From Flavobacterium reichenbachii (GTDB lineage Bacteria; Bacteroidota; Bacteroidia; Flavobacteriales; Flavobacteriaceae), in assembly GCF_002217435.1 (NCBI RefSeq), contig NZ_MUHF01000003.1, forward strand, positions 62,001 through 126,000: 64,000 nucleotides of DNA, given 5' to 3'. The position numbers and the translations under genes were made by a program. Below, piece after piece: positions 36,317 through 47,600 of this stretch (within the stretch, counting starts at the first letter, position 1; the number at the start of each line of letters is the position of its first letter). Under the pieces are notes generated by a model. It was given only the letters and a program-made list of their open reading frames with translations, was not told the origin of the DNA and searched no databases.

Positions 36317-38680
36317 ATGTTAAATTTATTAAATACATGGAGTCATGGGTATATTGTAATACCTGTGATTACTGCATTTCAAGATCACAAAGCATTTGAG
36401 ATTTTATCTGATAAAATAATAGAAAAAGAAAATATAGGGCAGATACTAAATGGTAATGAAGGTTATTTAAAGGCTTCATTTCGAATACTAAAATCTTTAG
36501 GGTGGATAGAAGAAATTTCAAATAATGACAATAAGCTAATCCCCAGCAGAATTCAAGTTACCCCAAAAGGTCTGGTTGATCTAATTGCAAACGATAATAC
36601 AAGTTCTAATGCAGAAATAGAACAAGTAGTAATCTTTAAAGATTTTTTACAGCAGCTTCGTGAAGGATGGGGAGTAGATGATCCGTTTTTTAGATCAATG
36701 CTTGATGGTATGTTATTAGCGCCGGTTTTTTTTTATTTGTACCACAAAAAAGAAAAGGGATCTCATAAATTTGATGAAAACTGGTTTCACTCTGTTATTA
36801 AACATGATCTGATTGATTTGTTTATAGAGAGGAATTGGTTAGTAATTGAGGAGGATCAGTTAGTGTTTTCTAGTTTTGGAAATGGATTTGTAGAGCGTAG
36901 CATGAATTTTGGAACTGTTATTTCATACAATTCCTTACTCCTTAATCTTGATAGTCTGATTTTTGATGATGCCAAAGAGGTTTTTAGCCATGATAAGGAA
37001 GGGCATGAAAATCATGTTGATCGTACCTTAAATGTTATTTCAAGTGGTTTTCAGCATAAAAAATATTTTGATGAAGTAGATAATATTATTATCAACCTAT
37101 TTGATAATGAATTATTTTCAGAACAGCCCAAATACATTGCAGATATGGGTTGCGGTGATGGAACCTTTTTAAACAGAATTTATAATATTATAAAGAACCA
37201 TACAAAAAGGGGGGAATTTCTAAATATTTATCCATTGACTCTCATTGGAATTGATTTTAATGAAAAGGCACTTATTGAAACACAAAAGACATTACAAAAT
37301 ATTCCCCATATAACTATTCACGGTGATATTGGTGCTCCGCAGAATATCCCCTCAGACTTAAAAAACTACATCACTGACCCTGAAAATATATTGCATGTTA
37401 GATCTTTTTTAGATCATGATCGTCCCTTTATTCCAGCCCGAAAAAAGATATATGAAGTCGATTCAGAAAGTTTCAGTATCGGTGATAAAGGTAGTTTGAT
37501 AACACAGCACGAAAGTTTTGGAAGTTTGGTAGAGCATTTTGAAAGATGGGGATCTTTAGAATCAAAATTTGGAATGTTAATTCTCGAAGTACATTCACTT
37601 CCATCCAATATTGTAAGTAAATTTTTATCAGAATCTGAAAATTTGCATTTTGATGCTTATCATGCCTTTTCACATCAGCATCTAGTTGAGGCATCGACAT
37701 TTATTTTGGCAGCAGCGGGAGCCGGATGGTTTGTAGATCGTGCTCAGTTTAAAAAATTTCCTGGACAATTACCTTACTCAAGGATAACCTTAAGCTATTT
37801 TAAAAAATACAATTATATAATCCGTACTTCAAATGCTCAAGATATAAAAGAGCTTTATGAGCTTGAAAAAAAGTGTTGGTCTCAAAATCTAAGGAAAAAG
37901 CAATCAATTATAAAGCAAAGGATTTTAAATAATCCCTTTAATCATCTTGTTGTCGTTATCGATAATAAAATAGTAGGAGCTGTATACACACAATTTATAG
38001 CTGATATAGATTTACTTAATGCTATTTCATTCGAAGAAATTGATCAATTGGCTGTTCAGAAATCACAAATTGTTCAATTGCTAAATTTAAATGTTGACCC
38101 AGAATATCAACACATGGCTTTGGGAGATCATTTGCTTAACTTTTTATTAGATCAGTTAAAATTAAAAAATAGTGTAACTCATGTAGTAGGGATAAGTCGT
38201 TGCAGAGATTTTAGTAAGCAGAAAGAATTAAAATTTGAGCAATACGTTTTTTCAAAAAATGACAAAGGAGAACCTGCAGATCCGATTTTGAAATTCCATG
38301 AATTGCACGGAGCGAGAATTGTAAAAGTGCTTGAGGGATATAGAAAGCTTGATATTGATAACATAGGAAACGGTATTTTGGTACAATATGATCTACGATC
38401 TGAAAATCAACGTAATGAAAATCAGTCAATAAAAGGAAATAAAATTTATTCTCAAAAAGAGATAACCAAAGATATTCAACTTAAAATACAAAAACTTTTA
38501 AGAAAAGAAGATCAATATCATATGACTTATCCATTAATGGAAATGGGGTTGGATTCTGCTGATCTAATGGAACTTGGTGTAATGATTGCAAATGATTACA
38601 AAATTGAAATAAGTCCGTCTTTCTTTTTTCAGTTTAATTCACCAAAAGCAATCATTGAAGAATTGATTAAAAATTTGGAT
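36317..38680 (+). other. PKS loading module: MT-like/AR - GNAT - ACP
   Basis: Residues 1-490 contain a winged-helix-like start, a SAM-binding motif ADMGCGDGTF (about 274) and VRSFLDHDRPF, a hallmark of the AprA-MT1/GphF type of loading methyltransferase. Residues ~500-690 are a GNAT fold with SRCRDF, as in GNAT starter decarboxylases (CurA, AprA). The ACP has GLDSAD with Ser747. By family knowledge such modules load malonate, optionally methylate it, and decarboxylate it to acetyl, propionyl, isobutyryl or pivaloyl starters. Whether the MT is active here cannot be told. Confidence 0.8.
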
Positions 38681-41600
38681 TATCAAAATGAAATCACTTC
38701 TGAAGATAGAGAAGATAGAGAAAAACAAACTGAGTTAGAACATTCAAACGATGATATCGCTATAATTGGCTATCGTTTTCGATTTCCCCAAGCTTCCACT
38801 AAGGAAGAACTTTGGGAAATTTTATCTGAAGGAAAATCTGTTATTCAAACGATCCCTGAATCAAGGCTTAAATGGCCTGACTGGGTAGATGACCATCTTC
38901 AAAAAGGTCTAAAAATGGGTGGATTTATCGATGAAATTAAAACATTTGATCCTGCTTTTTTTAGAATAACTCCCAAAGAGGCAGAACTTATGGATCCTCA
39001 ACAACGAATTTTACTTCAATTAACATGGGAATTGTTTGAGAATGCCGGTTACAAATCTTCTGATTTTAAAGGGAGTCAGACTGGAGTGTATATTGGAGCA
39101 AGTGGAAGTGATTACGAATTATTGTTAAGGGAAGATAAGGGAGAAGATTTATTAACAGGAACAGGTACATCCATGGCTTTATTAGCCAACAGATTGTCTT
39201 ACTTTTTTGATCTTGAAGGACCTAGTATACAATTGGATACTGCTTGTTCTTCTTCATTGGTAGCGATTCATGAAGCTATAAAATCAATTAAATCCGGCGA
39301 ATCTAAGCAAGTTATCGTTGGTGGAATAAATTTGATTTGTCATTCGGCTAGAAGCTTAGCATATCATAAAGCAAATATGCTGAGTGAAGATGCAAAATGT
39401 AGCACATTCGACAAAAATGCCAATGGTTTCGTAAGGGCTGAAGGTGCGGCTGTACTACTTTTAAAATCACTTCGCGATGCAATTGCCGATAAAGATGACA
39501 TTAAGGGAGTTATAAAGGGCACCGCAATCAACCATGGTGGCTTGTCTGGTGGTTTAACTGTGCCAAATCCTGATAAGCAAAGAAAATTAGTAGAAAAAGC
39601 ATATGAAAATGCTAAGATATCTATAGAAGATGTTAGCTACATCGAAGCACATGGAACAGGAACTAGTCTGGGAGATCCTGTGGAAATTTCAGGGTTAACA
39701 CAGGCATTTAAAAACATGAAAAGCAAAGAGAATCGCTTTACTAGTTTTGCTGAAAAATTTTGTGGCATAGGTTCTATAAAAACTAATTTAGGACATTTAG
39801 AAGCGGCTTCAGGAATGGCAGGTATTGTAAAAGTACTGTTGTCGATGGAAAAAAGAATTTTGCCGCCCACAATTAATTTCAAAGATCTTAATCCAAAAAT
39901 TGATCTTGGAAAGAGCCCTTTTTATATTACAGATACTTTAAAACCCTGGGAAGGAAAAGCAGGCAGCCAAAATGTTATAGCAGGAATAAGTAGTTTTGGT
40001 ATTGGAGGCGCAAATGCACATGTAGTTTTAAAGAGTTATTATGGAGACAAAAAAAATCCTGTAAGGTCTGAAAGACAACTAGTTTTTATATTTTCGGCTA
40101 GAAACAACAACCAATTACGCGATTATGCAATAAAAATGAACTACTTTTTAAATAAAGAGGTTGATTTGTATAATCTTGCCTACACTTTGCAAGTTGCACG
40201 TGAAGAATTTGGCGTGCGTTTAGCGATTACATGTAGATCTATATCTGAATTGAAAGATGAACTTTTCGGCTTTCTTTCTGGTAAAACTTCTTCTTCTGTT
40301 CATTACGGAAAAGTGGCAGATAATATAGATATTGAGTCAGAAGTATTTAGTAGTGATCCAAATGAAATTGCCATAAAATGGACTAAAGGGTATAAAATTA
40401 ACTGGAAAATTATTAATTCTGATGTAGAGCTTAAAAAAATTGAAATACCTAATTACCCTTTTTCGAAAGAAGAATACTGGATTCCTCAATTAGAGAGTAC
40501 AACTCAAGATGAAAGCTTAAGACCTTTATTTTATCCTAAAAAAATGGATAATGAAGCAGGATTATTTTTGTCTGTTTTATCTGAAAATGAATCATTTTTA
40601 ACGGATCATGTAATTAATGGCTCCAAAATTCTTCCTGGAGTTGTGTCTATTGAAATAGCGAGATATGCTGCTGAAATAGAGACTGGACGAAAAATAATGG
40701 GATTGAAGAATGTAAATTGGTTTAAACCTCATGTAGTAAATAGTCAACAAGAAATTTTCACAAAAATTTTTTCCGAGAATAATCAATTAAGTTTTGAAAT
40801 TTTTACTGAAGGAGAGACTGAGATAAATTGCAGAGGATATTTTGATACGGGAGAATTATATTCTAATAAAACAATCAATATACAGGAGTTAAAACATAAA
40901 CTTTCTGCACAGATACAAAAGGGATATTGCTATGATATTTTAGGTCAAAATAATTTTAAGTATGGTAAAACTTATTCCGTTATTGAAACTATTAATTACG
41001 GGATAACTGAAGCACTTTCTTTTATCTCTCTTAAAAACGAAGCTGGAGGAGAGGCATTACATCGTGTTGGCATTATGGATGCGGCACTTCAAACTTGTTT
41101 ATTACAAAGCCTTTTGTCAGGTGCAGAAACAAATGTTGCTGTGCCTTACAGTGCTTCTAAGATAGAATTTTATAATATTATTCCGAATGATGCTTGGTGC
41201 TATGTACAAAAAAACAGCTCAACGGGCATTTTAAGTTACAATCTGCAGCTGTTTGACGCAAAAGGACATTGTCTGGCTGTTTTTAATGATTTAATTTTTC
41301 TTCAAACTAAAGTAAAACAAAATCAAATAAATCCACAAAAAATATTCTTTACTGAAACATGGAAGAGAATTCCAACTCAACATATTCAAAGTACTGATCA
41401 TTTAAAAAGTGATATTCTCTTTAGCGGTGGAGAAAACTTAAAAATAACAGTAGAATTCGAAAAATTTCTTAAAAGTCAAGGTCATACTGTTATTCGTTGT
41501 AAAAAAGAAGAAGAAGAAAACTTTATAAATTTTGACGAAATTTATCTTTTTCAGGGAGTGGAAACAGAAAATAGAGTTCCTGAATTAAGCTTGTTTAAAC

Positions 41601-44600
41601 AAATTAAATTCCTATTATCTAGCACTGCAAAAGAAAGAAATTTGGCGTTAACAGTATTCACGCAAAATACGCAACAGATATTTTCAAGTCAAAGAGTAAA
41701 TAATCACGGAAGTGGTATTGTTGGAATAATAGGATCTCTTGCCAAAGAGGTGCCTCATTGGAAAATCCGATTAATAGATTTAGATATTCATCATACTGAT
41801 TTTAATAGGCTTTATGAAGTTCCATTTAATGGACAAATAACAGCATTAAGAGAAAATAATGCATATCAACGCTTTTTAACTCCTTTGTCTTTAGTAAAAC
41901 AACGTTCTTCTATTTTTGAAACCAAAAAAGTATACGTAATCCTCGGAGGTGCTGGTGGAATTGGTAAAACGACGACAAAGTATTTAGTGAAAAATTACCA
42001 GGCACAAATCATATGGTTGGGACGCAGTGCAGAAAATCAAAAGATTGTGGAAGAACTGGATTATATTGCTGAATTTGGTCCAAGACCATTTTACATACAA
42101 TGTGATGCACGTGAACTCGATCAGGTAAAATATGCATATCAAATTATTAAAAGAAACTTTACTGCAGTTCATGGAATATTTCACTCGGCAATTGTTCTCA
42201 ATGATAAATTGATTAAAAACATGAGTGAAAGTGATTTTGTAGATAATTTTTCTACAAAGAAAGCCACAAGTGAGAACCTGATAAAAGTTTTTAATAATGA
42301 ACCTCTTGATTTTATCTGTTTTTACAGCTCTATTCAGTCTTATTGGACTGCTGTAGGGCAAGCCAACTATGCCGCTGGATGTACCTTCATAGATAGTTTT
42401 GCCAAAAGTCTGGATAACATAGTAGATTATCCCGTTTATGCTATAAATTGGGGATATTGGGGAGGCGTAGGTATCGTATCTGAAGAAAGTTACAGGCTTA
42501 CTATGAATGCTAATGGTGTAGATAGTATTACAGAAGATGAGGGCATGCAGTTTTTAGAAATAATATTATCAAACAAAATTAAAAAAGTTGCAACGATCAA
42601 ATTATTAACTGAAACTTCTCCGGTCATTGGGCCTTCTCTGTTTAACAATACAGGTACTATTGTTGATCAAAAAAGTCAAATATCTTATGTTAATCCTAAA
42701 AGAGAAGAATTTGCATTGAAAAAAAATATCAGAACCGATCTGGATAAAATTTGTTCCAAAGGAATTTTGCAGATTTTGTCAGGTATGGGGATCGAGAATA
42801 TTCAACGTTCAGAAGAATCTTTAATGTTATGGGGATTTAGCAATAACAATCAATTCAAATATGAGAAGTTACTAACTGAGATTATCAGTAAGGCTATAGA
42901 ATTTGGGCATGCATTTGAAGTTCAAAATAAATTAATACTAGATTACTCTGTTCGTGAAGAATTGATTCATTGGAATTGCATAAAGGAATTGGATTATTAT
43001 GCTATTCAATATCCAGCCTTTACTGCTCATATTAATTTGTTAAAGCACTGCTTTGATTATTATGCAGCTATCTTTCAAAATAAAATAAGAGCTACAGATG
43101 TTATTTTTCCAAATGGCAGATTCGATCTTGTCAGTGATATTTACAAAAACAATTACCAATCCGATTATTTTAATGAATTATTAGGAGAAACTATTTATTC
43201 TATTATATCAAAAACAGGTCAAAAACAGCAACAGATAAATATTTTAGAAATAGGTGCCGGAACTGGCGGGTCGACAGATGCAATTTTTAGGAAAATAAAC
43301 AATCTCAATAATAATTTAACATATTGTTTTACAGATATATCTAATAGCTTTTTGATAGATGCTCAAAACAAATATGGTAATGAAATGCCTTATTTGGAAA
43401 TAAAAAGATTAGACATTGAAAAAGACATCCTTGAGCAAGGGTTTGATTACGGAACATTCGATATTATCTTAGGAACGAATGTGTTGCATGCCACTAGAAA
43501 CATTACAAAAACACTATTTAATGTAAAATCTTTATTAAAGCAGGATGGTTTGCTGCTTCTTAATGAATTAACTGAATCCAATTTGTTTTTCACATCCACT
43601 TTTGGTCTTCTTGACGGATGGTGGCTTCATGAGGATGTTTACAGGCTGAAGGGAAGTCCTCTTTTATCTAAGGAATCCTGGCAACAGGTATTGTTGGAGA
43701 CAGGATATGAAAATATTACTTTTTCAGCATCCTCTGAGGCAGGACAAGAGCTAATAGCAGCAAAAAGTAACGGTATTATTTTTTTAGAAAAAGAAGAAAA
43801 TAAGGTTTTTAAACAAGAAATAAATAAAGAAAAAATACTTAAGACCAGCGAATACGGAAATGCAGAAGCATTTTTGAAAAAGATTTTTTCGAAGATATTA
43901 AAGATGAAAATCGACACTATCAATGAATTAATAAGCTTTGATCAGTTGGGGATTGATTCTATCTTGATTGGGAACCTGTCAAAAGAACTGGCGTTACATT
44001 TAGACAATATTACAACAACATTATTTTTTGAATATAGAAATTTAAGAGACTTGGCAACTCATTTATCGAATGTTTATCCTTCGTTTTTTGATTTGAGTAC
44101 TACGGCTGACACAGCAAATTACCAAGCAGAAGGGCCAATTAAACTCCAGGAACCAAACATAGAAAAGACTGCTGTAAATGACATAGCTATTATTGGTATC
44201 GCAGGTAAATATCCTGGAGCAAAAAATCTAAATCAATTTTGGGATAATCTAAAATACGGAAAAAACAGTATATCAGAAATTCCTAAAGAAAGATGGGACA
44301 ATGAAGTTTTTTTTAATGAAGAAAAAGGAAAAGAAGGTACGATAAATGGCAAATTTGGTGGATTTATAGAAGGTGTTGATGAATTTGACTCTTTGTTTTT
44401 TACAATTTCACCAAAAGAAGCAGAGCGGATGGATCCTCAGGAACGCCTTTTTCTACAAACTATTTTTGAAGCGATTGGAGAAGCAGGATATACTCCAGAG
44501 CAACTGTCTGCAAATGGAGATAAACCATTACAAACAGGTGTTTACGTAGGTGTAATGTATCAGGAATATCAGTTTTTGGGAATTGAGGAGAGTTTAAAAG

Positions 44601-47600
44601 GAACGCCGATTGCATTGGGAAAAACAGCTAGTAGCATAGCAAACAGGGTTTCTTACCAATACAATTTTACAGGACCTTCTATGGCAATTGATACTATGTG
44701 TTCCTCTTCATTAACTGCAATCCATTTGGCTTGTAACGATTTGTTATCAGGTACTTGCGATGTAGCTATTGCAGGTGGAGTAAATGTTAGTATTCATCCT
44801 AATAAATACCTGATGCTGAGTCAGGGAGCTTTTTTGTCATCAAAAGGAAGGTGTGAGAGTTTTGCTCAAGATGCAGATGGTTTCGTTCCTTCAGAAGGTG
44901 TTGGAGCAGTCCTGTTAAAACCATTGGATCAGGCAGTAAAAGATGGGGATCACATTCATGGTGTAATCAAAGCAACGACTTTAAATCATGGAGGAAAAGT
45001 TAATGGGTTTACAGTTCCCAATCCAGATGCTCAGGCGCAAGTTATAAAAAATGCAATTCACAAAGCCGGAATAAATCCGGAGGATATTAGTTATGTCGAA
45101 ACGCACGGAACAGGAACCTCGTTAGGAGATCCAATAGAAATAAGAGGGCTGGTCAAAGCATATAATTCGCATAAAAAGCAATTTTGCAGTGTAGGATCTG
45201 TAAAGTCCAATATTGGACATTGCGAATCTGCGGCAGGTATAGCAGGATTAACAAAACTTCTTCTTCAATTTAAGCATGAGATGCTTGTACCATCGATTCA
45301 TTCCGAAGATCTTAATTTAAATATTGATTTTAAAAATACACCGTTTAAAGTTCAGCAAAAACTGGAGCAATGGAAACGAAATAACAACAAGCCTTTAGTA
45401 GCAGGAGTGAGTGGTTTTGGTGCAGGAGGCAGTAATGCACATCTAATTATTCAGGAATATCGTGTAAACGAGCAATTTATAAATGCAGCAAAAACTGAAC
45501 TTATCTTGTTATCAGCAAAAAATAAAGATCGATTATTAGCTGTTGTTTCAGACTTAAGGGAACATTTAGAAATATACCCTGATAGTAATCTGCAAGAAAT
45601 TGCACATACACTTCAAAATGGAAGAGTGCATATGGAAAGCAGACTGGCTTTTTCAGTTCAGTCAGTAATGGAATTAAGGAATCTTTTGCAGCAGTTTTCA
45701 GAAGGTAATCTTTCTAATGTAATTGTAGGTGACTTAAAAAAGAAATCTTTTAACTTTTCAGGACATAAAACAGATAGATTGATTGTTTTAAGTCAAAACG
45801 AAGATTATGATGCAATTGCAAACTTATGGGTTCAAGGGGAACCAATAAGCTTTACTCAGTCAGAAATTTCAGAGAAACCACGCAAAGCGAGTTTGCCAAC
45901 TTATGCATTTGAGAAAAAAAGATGCTGGATTACTATTTCCAAAAATGTAACAGATACGCCTCTCAACAATTCAGATAAAACTGCAGTATCTAGTCTCGAA
46001 GATCAAGTAAGAATAAAAATATTGGGTTGGATTAGTGAAATTTTAAAAATTGAACTGATTGATCTCGATACGGAGGAAGAGCTTGGAGAGTACGGATTTG
46101 ATTCAGTTACATTAGTACAATTTTCAAATGCAATTAATCAGTTTTATGAATTAGAGCTTGTTCCGACAATTTTCTATAATTATCCAACTGTTGATCTTTT
46201 AACCTCATTTTTGATCAGGCAGTTTGGTGATGATTTAGTAAGAAATAATATTCAAACACAAGAAGTATTTTCAACGAAAAAAAGTTTAGAAGAGGAAAAA
46301 ATAGATAATACCAACCACACGAATTTTAAAGAAGTAAGTACAAACGAAAATATTCAAGTAGCTGTTATTGGAATGAGTGCACGCTTTCCAGGATCATCGA
46401 CAATTGATGAATTTTGGAAAAATCTAACAGAAAATAAAGATCTTATTTCTAAAATACCTTCTTCAAGATGGAAAGTAGCTGAAGGAGACATTCAATGGGG
46501 AGGATTTATTGAAGGCATAGATGAATTTGATCCGTTGTTCTTTAATATCTCTCCTGCAGAAGCTGAACTGATGGATCCACAACAAAGAATTACTTTGGAG
46601 ACCGTTTTCAGAGCTTTGGAAGATGCAGGAATACAATCCAACAAAATAAAAGGAAGTGATACCGGTGTTTTTATTGGTTCCTCAAGTTCAGATTATGCGA
46701 CTCTGATAAATAAGAACAGTAATGGTGAAGAGTATCAGGCACATTTTGCAACAGGAATAGCAAACTCAGTGCTAGCCAATAGGATATCATATTTGTTCGA
46801 TTTTCATGGACCTAGCGAACCAGTGGATACCGCATGTTCTAGTTCTCTAATTGCTCTACATAAAGCTGTTCAAAATATCAAAAGCGGAGAATGTAAACTG
46901 GCAATTGCTGGCGGAGTTAATGCACTATTGTCTCCTGAGTTAAGTCGATCATTTAACAAAGCAGGAATGTTAAGTAAGGATGGCAGATGTAAAACATTTG
47001 ATGAAAATGCCAACGGATATGTGAGAGGAGAAGGAGTGGGAATTGTGGTATTGAAATCGCTGGCAGATGCCCTTAAAGATGGTGATCAGATTTATGCCGT
47101 AATTGAAGGAAGTGCCGAAAATCATGGAGGAAAATCAAATACAATGACTTCTCCTAATCCAAATGCACAAAAAGATCTTTTAATAAAGGCATTTAATACT
47201 GCAAAAAAGTTGCCTAACCATATTAGTTATATTGAAGCTCATGGTACGGGAACACCACTGGGAGATCCAATAGAAACAGAAGGCTTAAAATTAGCTTTTG
47301 CAGAACTTTCAGTAAATCAAAACCATCAGGTAGAGCACGAATATTGTGCTTTGGGAAGCGTAAAAACAAATATAGGTCATCTGGAAGCCGCGGCAGGAAT
47401 AGCAGGATTTATAAAATTAGTACTAGCAATTAAAAATAAAACAATTCCTGGTAATCCACATCTAAAAAAGCCAAATAAGTATCTCCAGTTAAAGGATACT
47501 CCCTTTTATTTGCAAAAAGAAACAGGCTATTGGAAAACCTCTCCAAATCTTCCAAGAGTTGGCGGAATAAGTAGTTTTGGTGCTGGTGGAAGTAATGCAC

